The translations under genes and the position numbers were made by a program. Below, in pieces: positions 51,722-59,893 of a stretch of DNA of 64,000 nt (positions are counted from its first letter, which is position 1; every line of letters starts with the position of its first letter). Source of the stretch: JAIBJN01 sp963825255 (GTDB taxonomy: Bacteria > Actinomycetota > Thermoleophilia > Gaiellales > Gaiellaceae); contig CAWGSF010000003.1 of the NCBI GenBank assembly GCA_963825255.1, positions 1 to 64,000 of the forward strand, in the 5' to 3' direction. Under the pieces are notes generated by a model. That model worked only from the letters and a program-made list of their open reading frames with translations, was not told where the DNA came from and searched no databases.

Positions 51722-52237
51722 ACGGACACCGCCACCAATCTACAGCGGTCTAGGAGCCAGGCTCGTGTCGGGTCTCGCCTCCGCGGCGAGCGCATAGCGG
51801 AACGCCGTCATGTCCTCAGGGAAGTTGCTGGCGCCCACTTCCCTGAATCACTCTTCGATCGCGCGGCGCAGAGGTTCCCTCTCCTCGTCGAGCGGCTGCG
51901 GCCGAACGTCAGGCCATGCGGCCGCTGGGCGTAGTGCCTAGATGGCCGTTCGCGACACCTCGGCAAGCGACTGCGAGGACGGGGCTGCGTCGTCTCCCTG
52001 GCAAGGCGCTACCCATCAACGATCGTTCCCGGTTCCGTAGCAGCGGCGCGCTCGCGTTACTTCTAGTGGTCGATCAGAGCTGTGATCAGGCCTGCGACTG
52101 ACTCCGGGTAGGTCAGTTTGCCCTGGCTCCCTAACCGCCGCTGCGGCGTCGGGCGGACGCGTTCGGTTTGGCAAATGACGGCTCCGTCTTTGTTTCATCT
52201 GAGCTGTTCGCGTCTGAGCTGGTTCGAGATGCCTGCC
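51722..52237. other. 516-base region without an intact gene
   Basis: On the minus strand pieces such as RPQPLDEEREPLRRAIEE, a TGA stop, then FPEDMTAFRYALAAEARPDT read like fragments of one decayed gene. Otherwise the region has scattered stops in all frames. It is AT-richer than its neighbours. No RNA or repeat was recognised. Confidence 0.3.
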
Positions 52238-53047
52238 TCAGCCGACCAGATCTCGGACGGCGAACGGCTCCGCGCCGATTCGGCCGAGGATACGCGGGTG
52301 GCCGTCGACTATCGGCGTGCAGCAGAGCTGGAAATGCGGGAGATCGGCGAATGCCGCGAGGCGCCCGAGCGCGCCGCTCGAGAACTGCCAGTAGACGAAG
52401 CCGTCGCCCGGATAGAGCTCGCCGGGTCTGGGGACTGAGAGCGCGCCCTCAGCCGCCCCGCGATCAGCGGGCACACCGTAGGTCTCGACCAGGATGCAAC
52501 CATCGGCGGCAAGATGTCCTCCCAGGAGCCGAAGCAGTCCGAGCGGGTTTTCGACGCGGTGCAGGATGCCGAAGCAGAAGATGAGGTCGAACTGTTCGTC
52601 GAGGCGGTCGAGCTCGAAGGCGTCCGTGCGAAGGTACTCGACCTCGGAGTCGAGCAGGTCCTTGATCGCACGAAAGCCCTCGCCCCCGGCGAGATTCACG
52701 TTCCAGCGGCTCTTCACCCAATGCACGTACTGCTCGTTGTCGATCGCCACCACGCGGCGCGCTCCGCGCGCCTCAGCCAGGAAGCTGTAGAAGCCGTCGA
52801 AGGCGCCCACATCGAGGACGCGCATTCCGGCGAACGACTGGGGGATCGAGGCCAACCTGTACCCGTGGTCGCGGGCCCTACCCGGCGTGTAGAGGTTGTG
52901 CCGACGGTTCAGCGCGAAGGTGTGGAACCAGAGCGGGACGCTCTCGAGCGCGCGCCGAGCCTCGGCGGGATCGGCGTCGATCACGACCTGGTCGGCGACC
53001 TCGCGTTCTGAGGGCCATGGAACCGTTGTTGCAGCCTGCTTATTCAT
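52238..53047 (-). CDS. SAM-dependent methyltransferase (CmoB/DUF1698-like)
   Basis: A 269-residue methyltransferase. PLWFHTFALNRRHNLYTPGR and RLASIPQSFAGMRVLDVGAF with GFYSFLAEARGARRVVAIDN form the S-adenosylmethionine site; then DLIFCFGILHRVENPLGLLR and DGCILVETYGVPADRG. This is the CmoB/DUF1698 type, which in enterobacteria acts on the tRNA wobble uridine, but many actinobacterial relatives have other substrates. GTG 53050 is an alternative start. It stands alone in a sparsely coded region. Confidence 0.85.
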   Translation of the reverse strand: MNKQAATTVPWPSEREVADQVVIDADPAEARRALESVPLWFHTFALNRRHNLYTPGRARDHGYRLASIPQSFAGMRVLDVGAFDGFYSFLAEARGARRVVAIDNEQYVHWVKSRWNVNLAGGEGFRAIKDLLDSEVEYLRTDAFELDRLDEQFDLIFCFGILHRVENPLGLLRLLGGHLAADGCILVETYGVPADRGAAEGALSVPRPGELYPGDGFVYWQFSSGALGRLAAFADLPHFQLCCTPIVDGHPRILGRIGAEPFAVRDLVG

Positions 53048-53050
53048 CAC

Positions 53051-53444
53051 GATCGTGGGGAAGCGCGAACCCTAGCGATCGAGTCCGTCCTTCCGAGGGG
53101 CTCGCTCTCTTATCTTGGCTGCGCTGAGCGGGAAGTCCGGCTCCCACGCACCGAATCCCTCGTTCGAGGGACGAGATGGCCCGACCCGGACACCCGGACA
53201 CCCAGACACCCCAAGACGCTGCGGCACTCGTGACGATGCGGTTCTTGCTCAACCACGCGGGTCGTCCTCGCGTGAGGGTCGCCAAATGCTTTCCCCGGGG
53301 GGTCTCGGTGGTCTCGAAGATGGGCGGCGAACTGGACACCGGGAACGCAGTTGGATCAGCGTCGGCCGGAACCGAGCCCGCCTCGCGCTCGAGCGAGAGC
53401 CGAGCAAGTTGAAACCGTTAGGGGCGGATAACTAGCCTGACGGC
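53051..53444. other. 394-base region with a short tandem repeat
   Basis: No convincing gene. At 53186-53209 an 8-base unit, ccggacac, occurs three times in a row (the third as ccagacac). The right end holds the promoter of the gene at 53445. The GC content is near the mean, so nothing else stands out. Confidence 0.4.
53409..53438 (+). promoter_or_regulatory. Promoter TTGAAA-18-TAGCCT for the 53445 gene
   Basis: TTGAAA (53409-53414), an 18-base spacer and TAGCCT (53433-53438) end six bases before ATG 53445. The near-consensus spacing supports this short gene as real. Confidence 0.55.
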
Positions 53445-53735
53445 ATGGCCGAGTCGGTGTGGCGGGTGAGAGAATCAGCAAGGCTCGCGCCCAGCTCAAA
53501 GAGCGTAGGTGCTTCCTGGTCGATTAGATCGACGGCTCGCGACGGACGCGAGGTCTGGACACGCGTGGATGTCTCCCGCAGCGCAATCGACCAGCTCGAG
53601 GACGGCGAAGTTGCCGATGAGACTCGGCTGGCCCTGAGAACGCAAGGGCGAAGCACCGTAGAGGCCGCCGTCAAGCGGGGCGATGACCCGCCGGCTCGCA
53701 TTGTCTGTACGCCCGGCCGCTGTACGGCGTGCTAG
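53445..53735 (+). CDS. Small hypothetical protein (96 aa)
   Basis: MAESVWRVRESARLAPSSKS and TARDGREVWTRVDVSRSAID, then LEDGEVADETRLALRTQGRS and VKRGDDPPARIVCTPGRCTAC at the end. The C-terminal ends with two cysteines. Its leaderless promoter is convincing. No family was recognised. It may belong to the variable region next to the tRNA gene. Confidence 0.5.
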   Translation: MAESVWRVRESARLAPSSKSVGASWSIRSTARDGREVWTRVDVSRSAIDQLEDGEVADETRLALRTQGRSTVEAAVKRGDDPPARIVCTPGRCTAC

Positions 53736-53848
53736 CCAGCCGGGTTCAAGTCGACCGTCTCGGCAATGAGCTCCGCGCGGCGTCGCGCGAGGGTCGCAGT
53801 GAGGACCCCGACCGAGGGAAACGCCGTTTCAGCAGGGGAATCGTCTGA

Positions 53849-53921
53849 AGCGGACGACGGGGCTCGAACCCGCGACCCTTGGCTTGGGAAGCCAATGCTC
53901 TACCAGCTGAGCTACGTCCGC
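53849..53921 (-). tRNA. tRNA-Gly (anticodon CCC)
   Basis: A full cloverleaf is present on the minus strand: acceptor stem GCGGACG / CGTCCGC, D-arm GCTCAGCTGGTAGAGC, anticodon stem TTGGC / GCCAA with loop TTCCCAA (anticodon CCC), and T-arm GCGGG-TTCGAGC-CCCGT. The discriminator is T (U73), as expected for tRNA-Gly. The CCA end is not encoded. Confidence 0.95.
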
Positions 53922-54069
53922 CTGGCAGGGCCACACGATACCACCCTCGTTCTTCGGCCCCTGCAGGGCCAATGGCTCATGAGAGGGATGGTCGAAGAGG
54001 CCGTTTCGGCCGACGATGAGAGCACTCGGACGTGCGGGAAGGTCCCCGCCCGTCGAGGAGGTGGCCCGC

Positions 54070-54228
54070 TTGAGCTTTGAACAAATCAGGAGCGGTGAGG
54101 AAGGTCAGACGATGACCGAGTACGTCGTCGTCCTGGGCGTCATCACCCCGGTCATCTTGCTCCTCTTCACGTCGCTGCTCGACCCCATGGCCGAACGGAT
54201 CATGGAGCTGGTCGGGTGGCTCACCTGA
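54070..54228 (+). CDS. Flp/Fap-type pilin-like small membrane protein
   Basis: TTG 54070 follows GAGGAGG by eight bases. The 52-residue product reads SFEQIRSGEEGQTMTEYVVV, with the Gly-Gln-Thr-x-x-Glu-Tyr motif that marks class III prepilin cleavage in Flp pilins. A hydrophobic helix (VVVLGVITPVILLLFTSLL) and a short amphipathic tail follow. Pilus assembly genes are not in the window. Confidence 0.7.
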   Translation: MSFEQIRSGEEGQTMTEYVVVLGVITPVILLLFTSLLDPMAERIMELVGWLT

Positions 54229-54324
54229 TCCGCTAGCGGAGCGGCGACGACCCGACCGGCCGGCGATCCGGCCCTCCTCGCCCTGCGTGGAATACTTCGC
54301 GGGACGAGACGAGAGGAGTTCGCG

Positions 54325-55356
54325 ATGCCGGAGGCCATGCTGGAAGAGACTGCCCGCGCGCTCGTCGCGCCGGGGAAGGGGATCCTCGCCGCCGACGAGA
54401 GCACCGGGACGATCGAGAAGCGCCTGAAGTCGATCGAGGTCTCCTCGACGGAGGAGAAGCGTCGCGACTACCGCGAGATGCTCTTCACCACGCCGGGCCT
54501 CGGCGACCACATCTCCGGCGTGATCCTCTACGACGAGACCATCCGGCAGTCGACCAGGGACGGCGTCCCCTTCACGAAGGTGCTCCAGGACGCGGGCGTG
54601 ATCCCCGGCATCAAGGTCGACAAGGGCGCGAAGGAGCTCGCCGGGGCGAACGGCGAGAAGATCACCGAGGGGCTCGACGGCCTGCGGGAGCGCCTGGCCG
54701 AGTACCGCGAGCTCGGGGCCCGGTTCACGAAGTGGCGCGCCGTGATCGAGATCGGCGGCGAGAAGAAGCCGAGCGCCTACTGCATCCACGTGAACGCCCA
54801 CGCCCTCGGCCGCTTCGCGGTGCTCTCGCAGGAGGCCGGGCTCGTGCCGATCGTCGAGCCGGAGGTCCTGATGGACGGCGATCACACGATCGAGCGCTGC
54901 CAGGAGGTGACGGAGGCGGCTCTCGAGGCCGTCTTCGTCGAGCTCTTCTCGCAGCGCGTCGTCTACGAGGGGATGCTGCTGAAGCCGAACATGGTCATCT
55001 CGGGAAAGGACTGCCAGCAGCAGGCGGGCCCCGAGGAAGTCGCGGAGAGGACGATCCGGTCCTTCCGCGCCACGGTCCCGGCCGCCGTGCCGGGCATCGT
55101 CTTCCTCTCCGGAGGCCAGTCCGACGAGCAGGCGACCGCGAACCTGAACGCGATGAACGCGCTCCGGCCACAGCCCTGGGAGCTGTCCTTCTCGTACGGC
55201 CGGGCGCTGCAGGCGCCCTCCCTCAAGGCCTGGAAGGGCGACGACGCCAACGTCCAGGCCGGCCAGGACGCCCTCGCCCACCGCGCGCGCCTGAACGGCG
55301 CCGCGCGCGACGGGAGCTACTCGCCGGACATGGAGAAGGTGCCGGCCGCAGCCTGA
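54325..55356 (+). CDS. fda: Fructose-bisphosphate aldolase class I
   Basis: The enzyme splits or makes fructose 1,6-bisphosphate via a Schiff base. Features: PGKGILAADESTGTIEKRL, SGVILYDETIRQ, FTKWRAVIEIGG, VPIVEPEVLMDGDH (conserved Glu), and the Schiff-base Lys in EGMLLKPNMVISG; then IVFLSGGQSDEQAT. The 343-residue length fits the eukaryote-like class I form. ATG 54325 has GAGAGGAG upstream. The end overlaps the convergent Rieske gene by 40 bases. Together with two GlpX-type phosphatases it points to gluconeogenesis. Confidence 0.95.
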   Translation: MPEAMLEETARALVAPGKGILAADESTGTIEKRLKSIEVSSTEEKRRDYREMLFTTPGLGDHISGVILYDETIRQSTRDGVPFTKVLQDAGVIPGIKVDKGAKELAGANGEKITEGLDGLRERLAEYRELGARFTKWRAVIEIGGEKKPSAYCIHVNAHALGRFAVLSQEAGLVPIVEPEVLMDGDHTIERCQEVTEAALEAVFVELFSQRVVYEGMLLKPNMVISGKDCQQQAGPEEVAERTIRSFRATVPAAVPGIVFLSGGQSDEQATANLNAMNALRPQPWELSFSYGRALQAPSLKAWKGDDANVQAGQDALAHRARLNGAARDGSYSPDMEKVPAAA

Positions 55357-56372
55357 GCCGCGTCGCGCTCCGCCGCGAGCCCCTGGGCGCGCATGGCACG
55401 GCGGTAGGCGACCGCGACCGCGTCGAAGCGAAGGTGGAGCTCGTCGGCGAGGTCGAACGGCACCCGGTCCGGGCGCTGCGACTCGACGACGCGCTGGTCC
55501 TGGCCGAAGATCACGTCCTCGAAGTCGACCAGCACCTGGTCGGGCTGCTCGTGGTTGTAGTTGCGTCCGATCACGAGGAAGCCCCGGCAGCGGTCGTGGT
55601 CGATCGGCTGGGACGCGAACAGGTAGACCATCCCCTCGCGGCCGCCCCAGCCGAGCCGGAGGTAGAGCGTGTAGGGGAGATGGAGCTCGTACCGGCTCCG
55701 CCGCAACGGCTCCTCCTGGTCGGGGTTCGAGAAGACCGGGAACGTGTCGCTGTTCGGAGCCTCGGGGCGGACGACCTCATAGCGGAGGACGTGGCCGTCG
55801 GTCTCGACGGTGTGCTCGGGGACGACAGGCCGGCTCGGGTCGCCGAGCAGGCCCGGATGGACCCAGGGGAAGTGACCGAAGTCGGTGAAGTTCTCGATCT
55901 GCCGAGACGCGTCGCACGCCCATTCGTACGGCCCGCACGCCACCGTTCGCCACTCATCGAGCCCGAGCTCGGCCACGTCCGCCAGGTCCCAGCGGGGCAC
56001 GTCGAGCGCGACCCAGATCATCCCGTAGCGCTCCTGGCAGCGGTAGGCGGGGATGCGCGCCTTGGCGGGCACACGCGTCGGATCGGCGAGCTGGGGAATC
56101 GCCGTGCAGCGACCGTCCGCCGCGTAGCGCCACGCGTGGTACGGGCAGACGAGCTCGTCGCCCTGCACCGAGCCGAGCGACAGCGCCGTGCCGCGGTGGA
56201 TGCACAGATCCGAGCTCGCATGGGCGGTGCCTCTCGAGTCGCGCCACAGTGCGAGGGCCTCCCCGAGGAGCGTCGCCGGGATCGGATCCGATTCGAGCGC
56301 GTCCGAGAAGGCGACGGGGTGCCAGCACGAGCGAAGCGCCCCGTGAGCGCCCGTGGCCGAGGGCGACGGCAT
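55317..56372 (-). CDS. Rieske [2Fe-2S] aromatic-ring-hydroxylating-type oxygenase subunit
   Basis: A 351-residue oxygenase-like protein. The Rieske site is CIHRGTALSLGSVQGDELVC then PYHAWRY, with the Cys-x-His and Cys-x2-His pairs. The mononuclear iron site is in the second half: QIENFTDFGHFPWVHPG (Asp-x2-His-x4-His). A C-terminal catalytic domain follows (YTLYLRLGWGGREGMVYLF). The family includes vanillate-O-demethylase and pheophorbide-type oxygenases; the substrate is unknown. It lies four bases before the glpX stop, on the same strand. Confidence 0.88.
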   Translation of the reverse strand: MPSPSATGAHGALRSCWHPVAFSDALESDPIPATLLGEALALWRDSRGTAHASSDLCIHRGTALSLGSVQGDELVCPYHAWRYAADGRCTAIPQLADPTRVPAKARIPAYRCQERYGMIWVALDVPRWDLADVAELGLDEWRTVACGPYEWACDASRQIENFTDFGHFPWVHPGLLGDPSRPVVPEHTVETDGHVLRYEVVRPEAPNSDTFPVFSNPDQEEPLRRSRYELHLPYTLYLRLGWGGREGMVYLFASQPIDHDRCRGFLVIGRNYNHEQPDQVLVDFEDVIFGQDQRVVESQRPDRVPFDLADELHLRFDAVAVAYRRAMRAQGLAAERDAAQAAAGTFSMSGE

Positions 56373-56376
56373 GGAG

Positions 56377-57369
56377 CTAACGGTACTCGCGGCCGGAGAA
56401 GCGCTCGAGCTTGTCGAGCGCGTGCTGGGCCTCGACGCGGCGCACGGTTCCCGAGCGCGAGCGCATCACGATCGAGTCCGTCATGGCGCCGCCCGGCGTG
56501 TAGCGAACCCCGCGCAGGAGGGCGCCGTCGGTGACGCCGGTGGCGGCGACGAAGACGTTGTCGCCGCCGACGAGGTCGTCGGTGGTCACGATCCGTTGCG
56601 GGTCGTAGCCCGCGTCGACGAGCACGCGCCGCTCGTCGTCGTCCCGCGGCCAGAGGCGTCCGAGGACGATGCCGCCGAGGCACTTCACGGCGGCGGCTGC
56701 GATCACGCCCTCGGGGGTGCCGCCGATGCCCATCATGAGATCGACCCCGGTGCCCGGACGCGCAGCGGCGATGGCCGGCGCGACGTCGCCGTCGGTGATG
56801 AGGTTCACCTTGGCGCCGGCCTCGCGGAGGCCGTCGATGACAGCCTCGTTCCGCTCGCGGTCGAGGACGACCACGGCGATCTCGCTCGCCTTCACGCCCT
56901 TCGCCTTGGCGGCGCGCGCGACGTTCTCGGCCGGGGACGCGTCGAGGTCGAGCGCATCGCCGATCTCGGGGCCGCCGACGAGCTTTTCCATGTAGACGGC
57001 CGCTCCCGGGAAGAACATCGTCCCGCGCTCGGCGACGGCGATAACGGCGATCGCGTTGGGCTGGCCGACGGAGGTGAGGCGGGTGCCCTCGAGCGGGTCG
57101 ACGGCCACGTCGACCGCCGGGAGCTGCCCGTTGCCGACCTCCTCGCCGTTGTAGAGCATCGGCGCCTCGTCCTTCTCGCCCTCGCCGATGACGACGACGC
57201 CGCTCATCGAGACGGTGTCGAGCATCGCCCGCATCGCGTCGACGGCCGCCTGGTCGGCGGCGATCTTGTCGCCACGCCCGATCCAGCGGCCGCACCCGAG
57301 CGCCGCCGCCTCCGTGACGCGGACGAGCTCGAGCGCGAGGTTCCGGTCGGGAACGGTCCCGTCCGCCAT
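56377..57369 (-). CDS. glpX: Class II fructose-1,6-bisphosphatase GlpX
   Basis: An intact 330-residue enzyme. Features: LALELVRVTEAAALGCGRWI, GRGDKIAADQAAVDAMRAML, VVIGEGEKDEAPMLYNGEEV (metal and substrate site), VAVDPLEGTRLTSVGQPNAI, and VVVLDRERNEAVIDGL, LMMGIGGTPEGVIAAAAVKC. All expected metal ligands (Asp, Glu, Asp) are present, unlike the copy at 25980. It lies four bases from the Rieske gene and is divergent from the antiporter. Confidence 0.95.
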   Translation of the reverse strand: MADGTVPDRNLALELVRVTEAAALGCGRWIGRGDKIAADQAAVDAMRAMLDTVSMSGVVVIGEGEKDEAPMLYNGEEVGNGQLPAVDVAVDPLEGTRLTSVGQPNAIAVIAVAERGTMFFPGAAVYMEKLVGGPEIGDALDLDASPAENVARAAKAKGVKASEIAVVVLDRERNEAVIDGLREAGAKVNLITDGDVAPAIAAARPGTGVDLMMGIGGTPEGVIAAAAVKCLGGIVLGRLWPRDDDERRVLVDAGYDPQRIVTTDDLVGGDNVFVAATGVTDGALLRGVRYTPGGAMTDSIVMRSRSGTVRRVEAQHALDKLERFSGREYR

Positions 57370-57424
57370 GACGGGCGAATCCTACGGCACCGTAGGATCC
57401 CCCTACCGGACGGGAGGGTGTGGC

Positions 57425-58633
57425 GTGACCCTCGGCCAGCTGGCCGTCACGGTTCTGGTGCTCGGCGTGCTCGGCCTCGCGGCGAGCCGGTTCGGGCTGT
57501 CCGCGATCCCGGCCTACCTCCTCGCCGGGCTCCTGCTCGGCCCCAACGAGCCCGAGGTCCTCAGCTTCATCGAGCCCTCCGAGGTCACCGAGTTCGTCGC
57601 CGAGCTCGGCATCATCTTCCTCCTCTTCTTCCTCGGGCTCGAGTTCACGCTCGACCGGCTGAGACGCAGCGGCATGCACCTCGGCATCGGGGGGACGATC
57701 GACTTCGTCGTCAACGCCGGTCTCGGGCTCGTCGTCGGCGTGGCCGCGTTCGGATTCTCGTTCGCCGCCCTCATCCTGGCCGGAGCGGTCTACGTCTCGT
57801 CCTCGGCGGTCGCGGTCAAGGGGCTGATCGACTTCCGGCGCCTGGCCGACGACGAGACCGATCTCGTCCTCGCCATCCTCATCGTCGAGGACATCGCGAT
57901 CGCCTTCGTGCTCGCGTTCGCGGGCGGCGGCGGCGGCGGGGTCGAGGACTCGCTCGCGCTCGCCGCCAAGGCGATCACGTTCATCATCGCCTCGCTCGCG
58001 GCGTCGCGCTGGCTCGCGCGGCCGATCGACCGGCTCCTCGAGTGGATGCCCCGGGAGTTCTTCCTGCTCTTCACGTTCGCGCTCCTGATCGGGATGAGCG
58101 CGGTCTCGCACTGGCTCGGCCTCTCCGAGGCGATCGGCGCGCTCATGGCCGGGGTGATCCTCTCCGACACCTCCGCCCGCCACGAGCTCGAGGAGCGCTT
58201 CCTCAGCTTCCGCGACATCTTCGGGGCCCTCTTCTTCTTCGTCTTCGGGCTGTCGATCGACGTCGCAGCGCTGAACGAGGTCGGATGGCTGATCGCCTTC
58301 GCCGTCGTCGTCAGCGTGATCGGCAAGCTCGGCGGCACCTACGCCGCCGGGAGAGTGGGCGGCTTCACCCAGCGCCAGAGCCTCAACGCGGGCGCCGCGC
58401 TGATCGCCCGCGGCGAGTTCACGGTCATCCTCGCGCAGGTGGCGGCGACGAACCCGGCCATCTCCGCCGCCGACGAGCGCGACCTCGTCGCCATCGCCGG
58501 CCTCTACGTGCTCGCGACGGCCGTCATCGGCGTCCTGCTCATGAAGGAGTCGAAGCGCATCGGGCGCAGACTCTTCCCCTCGCTCCCTAGACTGGCTCCG
58601 GAAGGAGGATCGAATGGCCCGCGAGCTCCGTGA
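57425..58633 (+). CDS. Monovalent cation:proton antiporter (KhtU/CPA2 family)
   Basis: GTG 57425 has a GGGAGGG site. The 402-residue protein is a membrane carrier with about 12 helices: LAVTVLVLGVLGLAASRFGL, IPAYLLAGLLLGPNEP, VAELGIIFLLFFLGLEFTLD, AVYVSSSAVAVKGLIDFRRL, LVLAILIVEDIAIAFVLAFA (conserved Glu-Asp), and GAALIARGEFTVILAQVAA. It overlaps the KhtT-like gene by 20 bases. In Bacillus, KhtU expels K+ in exchange for protons under control of KhtT. Confidence 0.88.
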   Translation: MTLGQLAVTVLVLGVLGLAASRFGLSAIPAYLLAGLLLGPNEPEVLSFIEPSEVTEFVAELGIIFLLFFLGLEFTLDRLRRSGMHLGIGGTIDFVVNAGLGLVVGVAAFGFSFAALILAGAVYVSSSAVAVKGLIDFRRLADDETDLVLAILIVEDIAIAFVLAFAGGGGGGVEDSLALAAKAITFIIASLAASRWLARPIDRLLEWMPREFFLLFTFALLIGMSAVSHWLGLSEAIGALMAGVILSDTSARHELEERFLSFRDIFGALFFFVFGLSIDVAALNEVGWLIAFAVVVSVIGKLGGTYAAGRVGGFTQRQSLNAGAALIARGEFTVILAQVAATNPAISAADERDLVAIAGLYVLATAVIGVLLMKESKRIGRRLFPSLPRLAPEGGSNGPRAP

Positions 58634-59135
58634 GACACGCCTGCCCGGCGTCGGCGTCAAGTACACGTGCTTCACCGTTCACGGAGGGCGCCTGACCGTG
58701 ATCCTGCACAACGAGGGACAGCGCGAGCTCTACTGGTTCCCTCACGCCGACGACGACGAGCCCCAGGCCGTCATCCAGCTCGAGGACGACGAGGCGCGCC
58801 AGCTCGGTGCCCTCATCGGCGGCGCCTACGAGCGGCCGAAGATCGTCGAGGAGCTCGAGATGGCGTTCGGCGAGCTCGCGATCGAGTGGATCCCCGTCCC
58901 CGAGGGGAGCCCCGCGATCGGGAGGACGCTCGCCGAGTGCGCGTTCCGCCAGCGGACCGGGATCACCATCATCGCGATCCTCCGCGAGCCAGAGCCGATC
59001 GCCGGAGCCCAGCCGAACGACGTCATCAAGGCGGGCGACACCCTCGTCACCGTCGGCCGGCTCGGCCAGTACCCCGGCTTTCGCAAGCTCCTCGCCGAGG
59101 GCCCGTTCGACGGGAACGGCGAGGGCGGCCCGTAG
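58614..59135 (+). CDS. KhtT-like regulatory subunit (RCK_C domain)
   Basis: ATG 58614 (GGAAGGAGG upstream) overlaps the antiporter gene. The 173-residue protein begins RELRETRLPGVGVKYTCFTV, the KhtT start, followed by an RCK_C domain (IVEELEMAFGELAIEWIPV, GRTLAECAFRQRTGITIIAI, PNDVIKAGDTLVTVGR). In the Bacillus system such a subunit senses nucleotides and pH. It has no N-terminal Rossmann RCK_N domain. Confidence 0.85.
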   Translation: MARELRETRLPGVGVKYTCFTVHGGRLTVILHNEGQRELYWFPHADDDEPQAVIQLEDDEARQLGALIGGAYERPKIVEELEMAFGELAIEWIPVPEGSPAIGRTLAECAFRQRTGITIIAILREPEPIAGAQPNDVIKAGDTLVTVGRLGQYPGFRKLLAEGPFDGNGEGGP

Positions 59136-59144
59136 GCCGCCCTC
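59121..59144. terminator. 10-bp perfect hairpin over the khtT-like stop codon
   Basis: GAGGGCGGCC, loop CGTA, GGCCGCCCTC. It overlaps the TAG stop and lies before the convergent cupin gene. No T-run follows, so it would be a weak or factor-dependent terminator. Confidence 0.45.
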
Positions 59145-59166
59145 GGAGGAGTCGGGAGATGCCGGG

Positions 59167-59754
59167 CTAGGCGAAGGCCGGCCGGAGCTCGCCCGTCTGC
59201 TCGTAGGTCGGCTCGTACCCGGCCAGGCGGCCGAGCGCGGCGCCGGTCACGAGCGCCGCCTTCTGCGCGAAGGCGGGGACGTGCGGGAGGCGGACGTCGT
59301 CGAAGTGGGCGTTGGCGATCACGGCGAGCCGCAGCGGGTTCGGCATGCCCTTGCGGTTCGTCTTGCCGTCGGCCGCGAGGGCGAACATCGTCTCGAGGAA
59401 GCGCTCGAACTGGAGCGCCGGGCGGACGACGGTGCGGAAGCGGGCCGGTGTGTCGCCCGCGTTCGAGAAGCGGTGGATGCTGCCGGCCTCGACGGTGACG
59501 ACCTCGCCGGCTCCGGCGACGATCGTCTCGCGGCCCTTGCGGAACTCGAGCGTCCCCGCGAGGATCTCGAACCGCTCGCTCTGGTAGGGGTGGACGTGGG
59601 CGGCGGCGACGGCGCCGTCCGGCTGCACGGTGACCTCGATCTCGACGAGCTCGCCGTCGGTCTCGGCCGCCGTCCGCAGGAAGTGGACGGTCTCGCCGGT
59701 GACCGGGTTCTGGATCGTGTCGCCGGCGCGGATGGAGGTGGGATAGCGGGTCAT
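59167..59754 (-). CDS. Cupin-domain protein
   Basis: ATG 59754 has a GAAGGAG site. The 195-residue protein has a cupin barrel: AAAHVHPYQSERFEILAGTL (His-x-His and Glu) and VVTVEAGSIHRFSNAGDTPA (second His), then an extension RFLETMFALAADGKTNRKGM and a C-terminal helical segment. Iron- or zinc-dependent enzymes and sugar-binding regulators use this fold. The substrate is unknown. Confidence 0.82.
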   Translation of the reverse strand: MTRYPTSIRAGDTIQNPVTGETVHFLRTAAETDGELVEIEVTVQPDGAVAAAHVHPYQSERFEILAGTLEFRKGRETIVAGAGEVVTVEAGSIHRFSNAGDTPARFRTVVRPALQFERFLETMFALAADGKTNRKGMPNPLRLAVIANAHFDDVRLPHVPAFAQKAALVTGAALGRLAGYEPTYEQTGELRPAFA

Positions 59755-59893
59755 GGTCTCTGTCTCCTTCGGGGGGTGGCGTTGAACGTGGCCACACCCT
59801 GAACGAGCGGACGAGCCCCTCCCACGGGGGAAACTCCTCATCGGCCCGCGGGCCAGCAGGTGTCTCGAACGTGCGGTTTCCCGCACGTCGCCG

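Noticed and set aside
53186..53209. CRISPR-like repeat
   Set aside because: Three 8-base units without spacers; only a short tandem repeat.
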